Positions 8,768 to 19,000 of a stretch of 64,000 nucleotides of DNA are shown in pieces. This DNA comes from an uncultured Nitrospirales bacterium (GTDB lineage: Bacteria; Nitrospirota; Nitrospiria; Nitrospirales; UBA8639): positions 1,273,001 through 1,337,000 of the forward strand of contig OY282373.1 of assembly GCA_958295805.1 (NCBI GenBank). The letters are read 5' to 3'. Below the pieces are notes generated by a model. It saw only the letters and a list, made by a program, of their open reading frames with translations. It did no database searches and was not told where the DNA came from. Numbering within the stretch: the stretch's first letter is position 1; each line of letters begins with the position of its first letter. The position numbers and the translations under genes are program-made.

Positions 8768-11299
8768 ATGAGTGATCGTTCAACATCCCGCGGCACGGTT
8801 GATGAGGGTCTCCCACCGGACGGCCACTTTGTCACCGACTCCAAAGGAATCATTCAGTTGGCCGATGCGTCGGCGACGCACATGGTGAACCGTTCTCAAC
8901 GGGCGCTGCTCGGGCAACCGTTGCCGGACGTGCTGGTTCCCGACGGTCCCGGTGCGATTGAGACCCAACTTCGAAAACTTGAGGATGAACCTGGTCTTGA
9001 ATGGACCATGGTGCTTGCGCCGAAGGACCGGCGTCGTTTTTCAGCACGACTGACCGTTTCCGCTGTACGGGAACCATCGGGCGCGATTACGGCCCTTCAT
9101 TGGGTGATTCGTGACGGGTCCGCCCAGGAGCGAGTGGCCACCGGCGACCAGTTGCTCCAGACCTTGGGCGAAGACGTTCTCCACGGACGTTCTTTGACGC
9201 AGATTCTGTCGCATGTGTGTGAGCAGTTGATCCGACTCTTTCCCTATCCGTTTGTGTGCGTGGCGACGCGAGAGGCCGGCGACATTTCCATTTGTGCGCA
9301 GGCCGGCGAATCTTCTCTGACCCCGGACCAGCCGTCTCATGCTCTCACGGCCGAGGAACGGTGCTGGGTGGAATCGGTGTTGGAAACGCACACGACCGTT
9401 CACCTTCAAGAGGAGCGTGAGCAGAAGGGCGCGCCGACTCTTCCCAGCGGGGTCAGGCACTATCTTTCGCGGCTGTTGCTTCCTTTAGGCACCCGGCATC
9501 GGACGTTGGGCGTGCTGGTCGTCTTCGGCACGCGTCGGACGGCGTTCGATGCCGTCACGATTCAATGGTTTGAAAAACTTACGGGGCAGATCACCGTTTA
9601 TTTGGCGTTGAGCAAACATTTGGAACACTTGCGGGTACCGGGAGCGGCTATGGCCTCCGCGGAACATCCGGTCTTTATCACGGATACGGATGGCCGTATC
9701 GAATGGGTGAACGACGCGTACATGCGGCTCACGGGTTATGCGGCCGCTGACCTCATCGGCACGATTCCACAGTCTTTCAAAGTCGGAAAGTTCCGCTCTG
9801 CCCTTCAGCAAGCCCATCGATCAAACGTGCAAGGGCAATACTGGCGGTATGAATTGCTGGGGCAGCGAAAAAATGGACGATCCTACATGGTCGAGCTGGT
9901 CGTCACGCCCTTACGCAACGATCGCGGCGACGTGACGCATTTTGTCGCGATCCATCAGGACATTACGGTTCGGAAAGAAGCAGAAGCCCGAATCTTCCAC
10001 TTGGCCCACCACGATCCTTTGACCGATTTGCCCAACCGGACCATGTTTTATGACCGACTCAAGCAGGCGTTGGGTCAAGCCAAGCGGCACGATCGCATCG
10101 TCGGCGTGCTCTTTTCAGACCTGGATCGATTCAAGCCGATCAATGATTCCCTCGGACATGAAATGGGGGATGAGTTGCTGAAAAACGTGGCGGATCGTCT
10201 GACCCGTTGCGTGCGGGCCACGGATACGGTCGCGCGGTTGAGCGGCGATGAGTTTACGATCATTCTTCAAGATTTGGAACGAGGGCAGGATGCCGGGCAC
10301 GTGGCACAGAAAGTCCTGGAAGCCGTCACCCAACCCGTGACCTTGGGCAATCAGACGATACAGGCCACGATCAGCATGGGGATTGCGTTGTATCCCTTCG
10401 ACGCGACCGATCCTGACGTCTTGCTTGCTCAGGCCGACCGCGCGATGTATCGCGCCAAAGAAAAAGGTGGGCATTGCTATCAATTCGTCTCCGATGACAT
10501 GAACGCGCAGGCGTTTGAACGACTCATGCTGGAAAAGAGCCTCGTCAGTGCCTGGGAACGGCGTGATTTTTTCCTGCACTATCAGCCTGAAATTGAGACG
10601 CGCTCGGGACGGATTATCGGGATTGAAGCCCTCCTTCGATGGCAACACGCTGAGTTGGGGATGATCTTTCCTTCTCAGCTTTTGCCCTTGGCCGAAGCCG
10701 TTGATTGTTTCGATGAGATTCAGGAATGGGTGCTCAGGACGGCCTGTGAGCAACGTCGTGCCTGGTCAACACAAGGGTTGCGGGTCGTGCCGATATCCGT
10801 GAACGTGTCGTGTCTGGGCTGGGAGCCCAAGCAAGCGGTGACGATGGTGGAGCGAGTCCTGAAGGAAACGGGGCTGGCCCCTCAGACCCTTCGTCTTGAA
10901 ATTTCCCAATCCGCTGTACGCTTGCAGCGGCGGACCGTGGGGGCAATCGTCAAAAAGTTGTTGGATGCCGGGGTGGAAACCGCGTTGGATGACGTGGCGG
11001 ACGAAGACCTGCTGTCCTCATTGCTCCAACGGATTCCTTTTCGGCGATTGAAGTTGGCCTCTTCATTGGTGTTTGCCGCTCCCGACAATCCGGATGCCGT
11101 GAAAGCTATCGATCACTGTCTGGCCATTGGTGGAACATTGCAGGTGCCCGTCGTTGCAAAAGGGGTTGAATCTCCCAGCCAGCTCAAATTTCTCCAGGAG
11201 CGCGGATGTCGTGAGATGCAAGGATATTTGTGTTCTCGACCATTACCTGACGAGGAAATGACGACGTTGTTGGATGAGCGGTGGGCCTTGGAATTGTAG
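8768..11299 (+). CDS. PAS-GAF-PAS-GGDEF-EAL cyclic-di-GMP protein with degenerate EAL
   Basis: This 843-residue protein has, in order, an N-terminal PAS-like region (~10-130), a GAF-like region (~150-300), a PAS/PAC (~305-430: EHPVFITDTDGRIEWVN and DITVRKEAEARI), GGDEF (~435-590) and EAL (~600-843). The GGDEF active site is SGDEF at 492-496, a variant known in active cyclases. An RATD inhibitory site (483-486) lies five residues upstream. In the EAL domain E620-A-L is kept, but DDFG is DDV (741-743), KxD is KLA, and the usual E of AEGVE is lysine (K798). The likely net role is a regulated diguanylate cyclase. No membrane segment is seen. Start ATG 8768 follows murU's stop by 1 bp; the longer frame overlaps murU. 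Confidence 0.9.
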   Translation: MSDRSTSRGTVDEGLPPDGHFVTDSKGIIQLADASATHMVNRSQRALLGQPLPDVLVPDGPGAIETQLRKLEDEPGLEWTMVLAPKDRRRFSARLTVSAVREPSGAITALHWVIRDGSAQERVATGDQLLQTLGEDVLHGRSLTQILSHVCEQLIRLFPYPFVCVATREAGDISICAQAGESSLTPDQPSHALTAEERCWVESVLETHTTVHLQEEREQKGAPTLPSGVRHYLSRLLLPLGTRHRTLGVLVVFGTRRTAFDAVTIQWFEKLTGQITVYLALSKHLEHLRVPGAAMASAEHPVFITDTDGRIEWVNDAYMRLTGYAAADLIGTIPQSFKVGKFRSALQQAHRSNVQGQYWRYELLGQRKNGRSYMVELVVTPLRNDRGDVTHFVAIHQDITVRKEAEARIFHLAHHDPLTDLPNRTMFYDRLKQALGQAKRHDRIVGVLFSDLDRFKPINDSLGHEMGDELLKNVADRLTRCVRATDTVARLSGDEFTIILQDLERGQDAGHVAQKVLEAVTQPVTLGNQTIQATISMGIALYPFDATDPDVLLAQADRAMYRAKEKGGHCYQFVSDDMNAQAFERLMLEKSLVSAWERRDFFLHYQPEIETRSGRIIGIEALLRWQHAELGMIFPSQLLPLAEAVDCFDEIQEWVLRTACEQRRAWSTQGLRVVPISVNVSCLGWEPKQAVTMVERVLKETGLAPQTLRLEISQSAVRLQRRTVGAIVKKLLDAGVETALDDVADEDLLSSLLQRIPFRRLKLASSLVFAAPDNPDAVKAIDHCLAIGGTLQVPVVAKGVESPSQLKFLQERGCREMQGYLCSRPLPDEEMTTLLDERWALEL

Positions 11300-11545
11300 T
11301 CTCCATCTGGAAAGACAGAATCCCAAGCATTGGATAAATGCCACGCGTGTTGAAAAAAGACACCAGGTCAACCCCACGCCATAGACGGTTCCTCCTTCCG
11401 TAAGTTCCCGATTCTTCGAGGTATTTTCGCTTTCCCAGTCCCGTGTTTTGCACGTTGGCCTTATTTTTGCATCATCATGAGTTGGTTCCGTTTTTTTAAG
11501 AAGGATCAAAGAATCTGAAATAATCTGAACCCAAGGAGGTGTACG

Positions 11546-12304
11546 GTGAACACACGGAAACCAACCATCGGGCTATTCGTGCTCTTGTTTTGCGTGCTCG
11601 TCACGACTGCCGGTTGTGGAAAGAAATTCATTCGCGGCGCGAGTGAATCCAGTGAATCCGTAGATGGATCCGTCGGTACGTTCGCTCAGGAGAGGGCAGG
11701 CGAGGGTTACGGTGACGCGGGGAATCCAAGCGTTCTCGGTGAATCATTGGAGCCTTTGGAAAACGTTCTGCCACTGGGAGAGGATACGAATTCGGCTTAT
11801 GCCTCGTCCTTATCAGACGATGAACGCGCAAGGATGAATGGGGAAACCGGAATTCACGCGGCTGCACTCGGGCAGGCCGCCGACGATTCCGGGAATGGGA
11901 ATTCCGGGAACGGGGCGAACAATCAGGCCGCTTCGCAAAAAGGCGTGAGTTTTTCTCACGATCTCCAGGACGTCTATTTTACGTTCAACAGTTGGCGGCT
12001 CTCTGAAGAATCTCGCCGGGCTTTGGAAGCCAACGCCGAGTGGCTGAAGTCACACCCCCATGAACGCCTGACCATTGAAGGGCATTGCGACGAACGGGGA
12101 ACGCGGGCTTACAATTACGTGCTCGGCGAAAAACGGGCCACGATGGTCAAGCAGTACTTGTCCTTTTTAGGCGTGCCTTCTCAGCAAATGATGGTGGCCT
12201 CGTTCGGGAAGGATCAGCCGACGTGCAGCATGTTCTCGGAGAAGTGTTTCCGGATGAATCGCCGCGCGCATTTCGCCTCGGACGTGAACGTGGCGGCCCG
12301 ATAG
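11546..12304 (+). CDS. Pal/OmpA-family outer-membrane lipoprotein
   Basis: The 252-residue protein begins with a lipoprotein signal (hydrophobic stretch then TTAGC, cysteine at about residue 24). A low-complexity linker of about 100 residues, rich in S/G/N/E, follows. The C-terminal OmpA domain (~135-250) contains the peptidoglycan-binding segments GHCDERGTRAYN and ALGEKRA-like LGEKRATMVKQYL. It should anchor the outer membrane to peptidoglycan, as Pal does. Start is GTG 11546, chosen because a perfect AAGGAGGT lies at 11533-11540. No tolB is adjacent. The linker is longer than in enterobacterial Pal. Confidence 0.9.
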   Translation: MNTRKPTIGLFVLLFCVLVTTAGCGKKFIRGASESSESVDGSVGTFAQERAGEGYGDAGNPSVLGESLEPLENVLPLGEDTNSAYASSLSDDERARMNGETGIHAAALGQAADDSGNGNSGNGANNQAASQKGVSFSHDLQDVYFTFNSWRLSEESRRALEANAEWLKSHPHERLTIEGHCDERGTRAYNYVLGEKRATMVKQYLSFLGVPSQQMMVASFGKDQPTCSMFSEKCFRMNRRAHFASDVNVAAR

Positions 12305-12400
12305 TTCGTGGTTCGTGGTCAGTGGCCTGTGGTCAGTGGCCAGCAGAAAAAGCTACGCCACTGGCCACCGGCCACGGGACACCGGTCACCGGCGTTGTCG
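12305..12400. repeat. Inverted-repeat segment between pal and yihY
   Basis: The spacer has direct repeats of GTGGTCAGTGGCC (12317-12343) and an inverted partner GCCACTGGCCACCGGCCAC (12356-12374), giving a possible hairpin. It is not followed by a T-run, so it is not called a terminator. No gene is seen. Confidence 0.5.
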
Positions 12401-12515
12401 GTCTCCTGAATGAGTTGACCTTCCGCCGTTGACTGGACTTTTGGGAAGGAATTGTAGCCTACTTCACGCTCAGGAACTCACCGTGGGATGGGCGGAACAA
12501 GACCCGAGGGTACGG

Positions 12516-13901
12516 ATGGGTCGATCAATGAACCCGTTGAATCACGTCAAGAAATTTTTGCGTCGGGACCTCTGGCTTCCGGATTCAGCGACGCTCAAAG
12601 GTTGGGCGGCGTTTTATATCAAGACGCTGCGGTTGGTCGTCGTGGCCGTCTCAGATTTCCGCGACGGCGCGCTCAGCATACGCGCGACCAGTCTTGTTTC
12701 CACGACGTTGCTCTCATTGGTCCCGTTCCTGGCCGTCACGTTTTCCGTGCTCAAGGCGTTCGGCGTGCATCAACAAATCGAACCCGTGCTGGACCAGGCA
12801 CTCGAACCGTTGGGGCAAAAAGGAGAAGAGATCACCACTCGCGTCATCGAGTTTGTCAACGATCTCCAAGTCGGGGCTCTTGGCGCCGTCGGCGTGGCAG
12901 GCTTGTTTTACACCACGTTTTCTTTGATCGATAAAATTGAGGAAGCCCTGAATCACATTTGGCGGGTGCGGAACGCGCGCCCTCTGGCCAGGAAATTTAC
13001 CGACTACTTGAGCGTGGTTCTGGTAGGGCCGGTGCTGGTCTTCACCGCCTTTGCCGCCGTTGCCTCGGCCCAAAGTCATTGGCTGGTTCAAACCCTATTA
13101 CAGATAGAGCCGTTGGGGGCGGCGGTCATCTGGTCAACCGCCCTCATGCCGTTTGTGTTGATCTGCATCGGGTTTACCTTTCTCTACAAGTTTATTCCCC
13201 ATACCCAGGTGAATCTCGTCTCCGCGTTCGTCGGAGGGGTCGTGGCAGGAGTGCTGTGGCAATTAGCGGGAATGCTTTTTACCTGGTTCGTGGCCGGGTC
13301 GGTTCGCTATAGCGCGATCTATTCCAGTTTTGCGATTTTGATTCTGTTCCTCATCTGGCTCTACGTCGCGTGGCTGATTGTCCTGGTCGGCGCCCAAGTG
13401 GCCTACTATCATCAGCATCCCACGGCTTACCTGACTCGACTCCACTGGAAGCACAATGCCGCGTCGTTTCGAGAATACTTGGCCCTGAACGTGCTGGTCC
13501 TTATCATACGGCGATACACGGCCGGTGAACCGCCCATTCCGCCGCAAGAGCTGTCGGCCAAATTAAGCGTCCCGCTTTCGGCCGTCGAAGATATCCTCGA
13601 AGATTTCATGGAACACCATCTCCTGTATCGAACGACGGATCCGAAAGGGATAACACTCGGGCGTCCTCCCGAGCGCGTCACGGTGTTGGAAGTGCTTCAG
13701 ATCGTGTCTCGTAAAGAATGGCCGCGTCCTGACGTCGCGCAGAAAGGCCATGACCCGGTGGAAACACTGTTGCGTCAACGTGACCAAGCCGTCCACGACG
13801 CCCTCCAAGGCATCACGCTTGCCATGCTGGCCGCCGAAGAACCGGCTGCTCTACTTTCTCCTGAACCGTCTTCCTTCTTCGTCAAGCAACCGGCGTTGTA
13901 A
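12516..13901 (+). CDS. YihY/BrkB-family inner-membrane protein
   Basis: About 461 residues with six predicted membrane segments in the first ~310 residues, including the conserved ATSLVSTTLLSLVPFLAV, IWRVRNARPLARKFTDY and YSAIYSSFAILILFLIWLYVAW stretches of the YihY/BrkB family. The C-terminal ~130 residues form a soluble winged-helix-like tail (LSAKLSVPLSAVEDILEDFM). The old name RNase BN for this family is known to be wrong, and the transport function remains undefined. The start ATG 12516 is preceded by GAGGG at 5-nt spacing; ATG 12528 is an alternative, and an upstream in-frame extension lacks support. Confidence 0.88.
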   Translation: MGRSMNPLNHVKKFLRRDLWLPDSATLKGWAAFYIKTLRLVVVAVSDFRDGALSIRATSLVSTTLLSLVPFLAVTFSVLKAFGVHQQIEPVLDQALEPLGQKGEEITTRVIEFVNDLQVGALGAVGVAGLFYTTFSLIDKIEEALNHIWRVRNARPLARKFTDYLSVVLVGPVLVFTAFAAVASAQSHWLVQTLLQIEPLGAAVIWSTALMPFVLICIGFTFLYKFIPHTQVNLVSAFVGGVVAGVLWQLAGMLFTWFVAGSVRYSAIYSSFAILILFLIWLYVAWLIVLVGAQVAYYHQHPTAYLTRLHWKHNAASFREYLALNVLVLIIRRYTAGEPPIPPQELSAKLSVPLSAVEDILEDFMEHHLLYRTTDPKGITLGRPPERVTVLEVLQIVSRKEWPRPDVAQKGHDPVETLLRQRDQAVHDALQGITLAMLAAEEPAALLSPEPSSFFVKQPAL

Positions 13902-13955
13902 AGGCGTTTTTTGCGTCGGCGTTTATCTCGATTATCGTCTATACGTAACAAGATT

Positions 13956-14783
13956 CTACTTATTACTATTTTCTACCAAGTACAATACCCTTTCATACGA
14001 ATCACGTTTTATCCGGTCCATTTCGTCCGGATCTGATAACTCCAGAAATTCTGCGATATGCGAAGGCCCCACGTGTTCCGGAGAGTCGAATTTCTCTTTG
14101 AGAATTTTTAGTGCTTCCTTGACCAGCTTATTTTCTTTTAGCAATTTCACGTGCTCCACAATTTTTTCTATTCCACCCGGGAAATATTTCAGGCAATAAT
14201 AAACGTCGTAAGGATCTTTCTGTTTGAGGCGATCGCGCATGGACATGGCCTTCATCACAATGAAAGGCACAATGCCGGCAATAGGAATCGTCACTGTATC
14301 TTTTGTGCCATCGGGGAGCTCTCCCGTTATCTTGACGCGAACGGGTTCATCAAACGCAATGTCGGCGCCTCGTGCTTTACGAGGACGTACATCCTGTACC
14401 ATTTGCGTTCTATGATCTTTACCCGTGCCGCCGTATTCACCTGAAAGCAGATCCACTTGAACGGTGATTTGACGACCATCACGTACAATTGTACGTCGAT
14501 AAATAAATGGCTGATTGCCGTCTACGTGATAATGGTGATCAGTCAGCAACGTATGTAACGTTTGATAACCCGGTTCAGCAAACCGGTTATGATCCAAAGC
14601 GAGGTCAACGTCAGTCGTTCCGACGTGGGGTTCCTCCGTTTCCGTGATCAGATATTTCGGTACCATGCCTCCTATGACGACAATGCCGTCGAGATATTCC
14701 CCGAGGATGTGAACGAGTTCCAGAAGCACCGACTCGGCGGCCTTCACCGCTAATTTCGGATAATCAACTTTCGTTACTGCCAT
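13956..14783 (-). CDS. abiEii: AbiEii/AbiGii-type nucleotidyltransferase toxin
   Basis: The 275-residue protein has a nucleotidyltransferase core: IGGM (G38-G39) followed by the metal-binding D58-V-D60 in TTDVDLALD. A helical C-terminal half fits AbiEii. In the type IV AbiE system the toxin is a nucleotidyltransferase, reported for relatives to modify tRNA acceptor ends, whose activity is countered by AbiEi through transcriptional control. Its start overlaps the end of the upstream AbiEi-like gene by 10 bp, the usual antitoxin-first order. Base composition is AT-richer than the backbone. An exact biochemical target cannot be assigned from sequence. Confidence 0.82.
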   Translation of the reverse strand: MAVTKVDYPKLAVKAAESVLLELVHILGEYLDGIVVIGGMVPKYLITETEEPHVGTTDVDLALDHNRFAEPGYQTLHTLLTDHHYHVDGNQPFIYRRTIVRDGRQITVQVDLLSGEYGGTGKDHRTQMVQDVRPRKARGADIAFDEPVRVKITGELPDGTKDTVTIPIAGIVPFIVMKAMSMRDRLKQKDPYDVYYCLKYFPGGIEKIVEHVKLLKENKLVKEALKILKEKFDSPEHVGPSHIAEFLELSDPDEMDRIKRDSYERVLYLVENSNK

Positions 14784-15829
14784 GACGGTTTTATCACCTG
14801 TTCCAACAAAGCCCCGGCCGCTTCTTCACCCCGTGCCTTTTCATTTTTCAAGTCAAGATAACACTGTATGGCCGACGCGACGTTTTGCCCTCGTATAGTG
14901 CGTGCTCCATAATAAACTCCTTCATCATGGGGAGAAATAATTCTGACGTTTGCACCGGATGTCACGGGTTTAAAAGGCAGGTCCCCGAGATTGTTTGCAC
15001 CCACGGTATTCATGTAAACCGTCACGGTTTTGTACGTTGTATGCGGAGCATAACGCGACGCGCCTGAAAAACTGGTGAAGACGTACCTGGTCTGCATGTG
15101 ATGACAAATGGTCGCGATTGTTGATTCAATTTCCCCTACCGAGCCCATGTCATAAAACTCGTAGACGGTATTCCGATTTGATTGATAGTTGGCCAGCCAG
15201 GAATCAAGAAGTTGCAGAGGTTCGGTCACCTTGATTCTCCGTTTTTGATCCTGTATCCACTCACGCCCTAGGAGTAGCTTACGAACATTGGAAACTTGAC
15301 CTGGGCTGACAACCACTGATTCGGCGAGTTCCGTTGTCAACCACTGGCGTCCTGGTTCATGTAACAAGGCACGCAATATCCGCTCGGCTTTGGGTTTGAA
15401 CAACGATTTCAATTCACTTTTTTTACTAAAACGATTGGGGTTTCCCTTTATCTCTATAAAGATCGAGTCGAAGTGCAACCAACAATTTCCAACGAAATCT
15501 ATATAACCAATTCTGTTATCCTTGCAAATCTTTGCAGAGGCATCGGAAACATACGGCGCGACAAATACACCATAGGTGCCAGGCCGGTTTAATCGAAGCG
15601 TCATTAATGAGTTCACTGCAGCACGTGCCAGACGCGGCTGGCCGGACGAACTGACTTCAACCAATAAGGTTTTCCTATCGTTCTGCTTTCGAAACGAGAC
15701 AAGGAGGTCAGCTCTATGTTTTTCTGTCCAGGTTTCCGGGTCGACCTGAATATCCGCTAACTCAGGGATTCTCCGTAATGTGGAGAAAATTGCCTGTCTC
15801 GATTCTTCAATTTCAATATGTTTGTTCAT
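14774..15829 (-). CDS. abiEi: AbiEi-family antitoxin/repressor
   Basis: About 351 residues. The N-terminal ~140 residues resemble a restriction-endonuclease-like fold (RADLLVSFRK and LLVEVSSSGQPR), as found in large AbiEi-type antitoxins. A winged helix (~155-215: WLTTELAESVVVSPGQVSNVRKLLL) and a C-terminal domain follow. It should repress its own operon and neutralise the AbiEii protein. ATG 15829 (MNKHIEI) was preferred to the TTG at 15847. The promoter must lie in the 213-bp AT-rich region shared with the divergent gene at 16043. Confidence 0.78.
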   Translation of the reverse strand: MNKHIEIEESRQAIFSTLRRIPELADIQVDPETWTEKHRADLLVSFRKQNDRKTLLVEVSSSGQPRLARAAVNSLMTLRLNRPGTYGVFVAPYVSDASAKICKDNRIGYIDFVGNCWLHFDSIFIEIKGNPNRFSKKSELKSLFKPKAERILRALLHEPGRQWLTTELAESVVVSPGQVSNVRKLLLGREWIQDQKRRIKVTEPLQLLDSWLANYQSNRNTVYEFYDMGSVGEIESTIATICHHMQTRYVFTSFSGASRYAPHTTYKTVTVYMNTVGANNLGDLPFKPVTSGANVRIISPHDEGVYYGARTIRGQNVASAIQCYLDLKNEKARGEEAAGALLEQVIKPSWQ

Positions 15830-16009
15830 TAAAATAGCTATATTCAATAAATGTTGAAAGCATTATAAATGGTGAAATTATGACATAAGAACATCTTCAT
15901 GTTTTACGGAAATATAATTATAACTTGTTGTTTAATAATATATAGTATAAGAAAATCGAATATGATGAACAACAATTTTCACCAGGGAAGTTTCACTTCG
16001 TGTATTGTC

Positions 16010-16037
16010 ATATTTATATCAAAACTGATATAAATAT
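16010..16037. promoter_or_regulatory. Perfect 11-bp palindromic operator before the STAND gene
   Basis: ATATTTATATC (16010-16020), a 6-bp spacer AAAACT and the exact inverse GATATAAATAT (16027-16037) end 5 bp before the ATG at 16043. The position would block transcription or initiation of the divergent HTH-containing gene. That gene's own N-terminal HTH is the obvious candidate regulator, which is inference. No Shine-Dalgarno sequence is visible between the palindrome and the start. Confidence 0.7.
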
Positions 16038-16042
16038 CAAAT

Positions 16043-19000
16043 ATGGAAAGAAAGACAACTGTAAAGAAGCAACGCCCCGCCAGAACCAAACGTGAATCGT
16101 CCGCTGATATCCAGGAACGGGCTGTGTTGATGATGGCCTTACGGAAGCACGTGCAACAACGTAGCGGGACACAGGCCCAAAAGTCCAAATCACTTGGCAT
16201 TACCCAGCCTCGTCTGAACGATTTGCTCAAGGACCGAATCGATAAATTCAGTCTTAATGCCCTTGTGTCACTGGCAAAAAAAGCCGGTCTGCGCGTAAAC
16301 GTAACCGTACAACCCGTGCAAATCCATTCAGGACGAGGATCGATAAATTCAAAGCTTGCCCCCGTATCCTCGACATTTGCCCCTCACCCGAGCCAACTGG
16401 GCCAGTTGGACTCGAAGCAAGGCACCAGCCTGTTTCTCAGGTTATTACGATGTGAAGCCATCGCCAACGGGCTTAGCCCAAAAGACGTGATGTTGTCATT
16501 AAACAGCAACGCCCCGGACGGCGGTATCGATGCAAAGGTAGACAATTCACCGATGTCCAATTCCTTATTAGCCAAAGGCAGCACCTATTATCAAATCAAA
16601 ACAGGAGCAGGATTCAAACCCTGGCAACCCAGCGTCTTGAGAAAAGAATTATTCGGCAAATCGAATGCCACCCCCTCAAGGAAACGCCTGGGTAATGAAA
16701 TAAAAACCTGCCTTGACCGGAATGAGACTTATATCATCGTCACGTTGGGCCATGATTTGCTGCCCCTTCAACACACGGATGCAGTCACTCACTTGACCAA
16801 CGTGTTTCAGGCCTGTGGTTATACGGACCCAAAAGTCGCCGTGTATGGGCAAGGTCAGATAGCCGGTGAATTGGACAAATATCCTTCTCTTTGCCTTGAC
16901 CTGGTTGGTCTTGACGACGGTGGTTTTCTGTCGATTGAGGGTTGGAAAAACAACGCTCGAATGCAGGTTGCGTTGCAACTTGGCAGCGAACAGGAGAAAT
17001 TAATCAAGGAAATAAGAGCGGCACTCCATGAAAACGCCGTTCAACACATCCGAGTCATCGGTGAACCGGGTATCGGAAAAACCCGTCTTGTACTTGAATC
17101 AGTGTCGATCGATGATATCGCACCATCGGTTGTCTATGTGCCAAGTGGGGAAGAATTTCAAAAAAGGAAATTGTTTAATGAACTGCTCAAACCTGACCGC
17201 TATTATTCCGTCACGTTAGTGATTGATGACTGTAATAATCGTGACAGAACCTCCATCTGGTCAGTCTTGAAAGGTCGTAGCGGGATCAAATTGGTCACGA
17301 TCGATCATGGCCCGGACGAAACCTGCGATAGCGCCATGCGGACGTATCACTGCCCACCACTTGCAGACGAGCAGATCAAAAATATCCTGTTCGGCTATCT
17401 TCAACAAAATGCCGATCTGCATAATTGGGCAGAGTGGTGCAGCGGTTCCCCACGCGTTGCTCACCTCGTTGGCGAAAATCTGAAAAGTAATCCCGACCAC
17501 GTCCTGAAATCTCCAGCCGACGTTCCCATCTGGGATCGTTTTATCATCGGACATAAAGAAATGGACGGCCTGGAGGCCGAGCAACGCCGGATCGTCTTAC
17601 GCCACATAGCCCTTTTTCAACGGTTCGGCTTTGAATGGCCGGTCAGTGATGAGGGCGAATTTATATGCGATCTCGTCAAAGAAATCGACCCGACCATGAC
17701 CTGGGGCAGATTTCAAACGATCGTTCAAGACTACCGGGATAAGCGGATATTACAGGGTAGCCATACGTTATTTATCGTGCCAAAGGCCTTGCATGTCCAT
17801 CTATGGGTTGATTTTTGGAACAATCACGGCCACGGATTTCAATTTCAGGCATTCATGGAACGAATTCCCACCGGCATGAAACGCTGGTTTTTACAACTGT
17901 TTATTTATGCCCATGGGGCACCGTCGGCGCAGCACGTGGTAAAAGACATATTATCCACGACAGGCCCCTTCTCCGATTACGATTTTCTGGTATCGGAAAC
18001 CGGCTTGCGATTTCTGAACTACCTGTCAGAGGCAGATCCATCGGCTACATTGGCGTTGCTGGAACGAACCATCAAAACATGGTCGCATGAACAACGTTAT
18101 GCGTGGCATACAGGTCGTCAGGATGTTGTCTGGACATTGGAAAAAATAGTCGTATGGGATGAGTTCTTTACGCGTGCGGTACACGTTTTAATACCGATGG
18201 CGCTGGCAGAGAATGCAGGGAATTCGAATGACTCCAAAGAGCTCTTACTCAGCCTATTCAACTTCGGGCTGGGGTGGGCAGCGACCCAGGCATCGCCGTC
18301 CAACCGGTTCCCTATCCTGCAAGACTTGGTGATGAGCAACGATGCCAGTCGCCGCGCCCTTGGATTGGAAATGTGTCAACAATGGCTGAAAACCGAAGGG
18401 GATTTCAGGATAATCGGCGCCGAGTATCAGGGATTAAAGCCACCTGTCGAATTCTGGCGTCCGAAGACATACGGTGAGGTATATGATTATTGGCGCCAGG
18501 TATTACGCTTTCTGCGCGTTGAAATGAAGGGGTTTAATGCAACCGATCGGAATCGGGTTGCTGATGTACTCGTTATCGCCGCTCAGGATTTTTTAGAAGT
18601 CGAAGCGATGGCAGGTGAAGTCATAGATATGCTCTTTGAACTTACTGAGGACAGGGAGATAAATCGAGAACCGATTACCCTGTTTGTTATCCGTACGCTC
18701 CACGGGAATACTGATAACTTGGATGAAACAATACTTGCCAGAGTCCGGCAATTGGATAAGGTGTTGACGGGCACGTCACTCTGGGAGCGAACCGAGCGTT
18801 ATGTCCTGTACAGCACTTGGCAAGAGGGTCATGTATTTCATGGAGGAAAACATAGGGAATCAAACCTGCCCGGCAAACGAGTGCGGGATTTGGCAGGGGA
18901 ATACATGAGAGACTGTACGGCATTTTCAGAACACCTGCCGAAACTGGTCAGAGCATCCGGGTATCGACTGCCGGAGTTGGGCATGGAATGCGGGAAATTG

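Noticed and set aside
12333-12374. Terminator after pal
   Set aside because: The inverted repeat has no following T-run and includes direct repeats, so it was listed only as a repeat.
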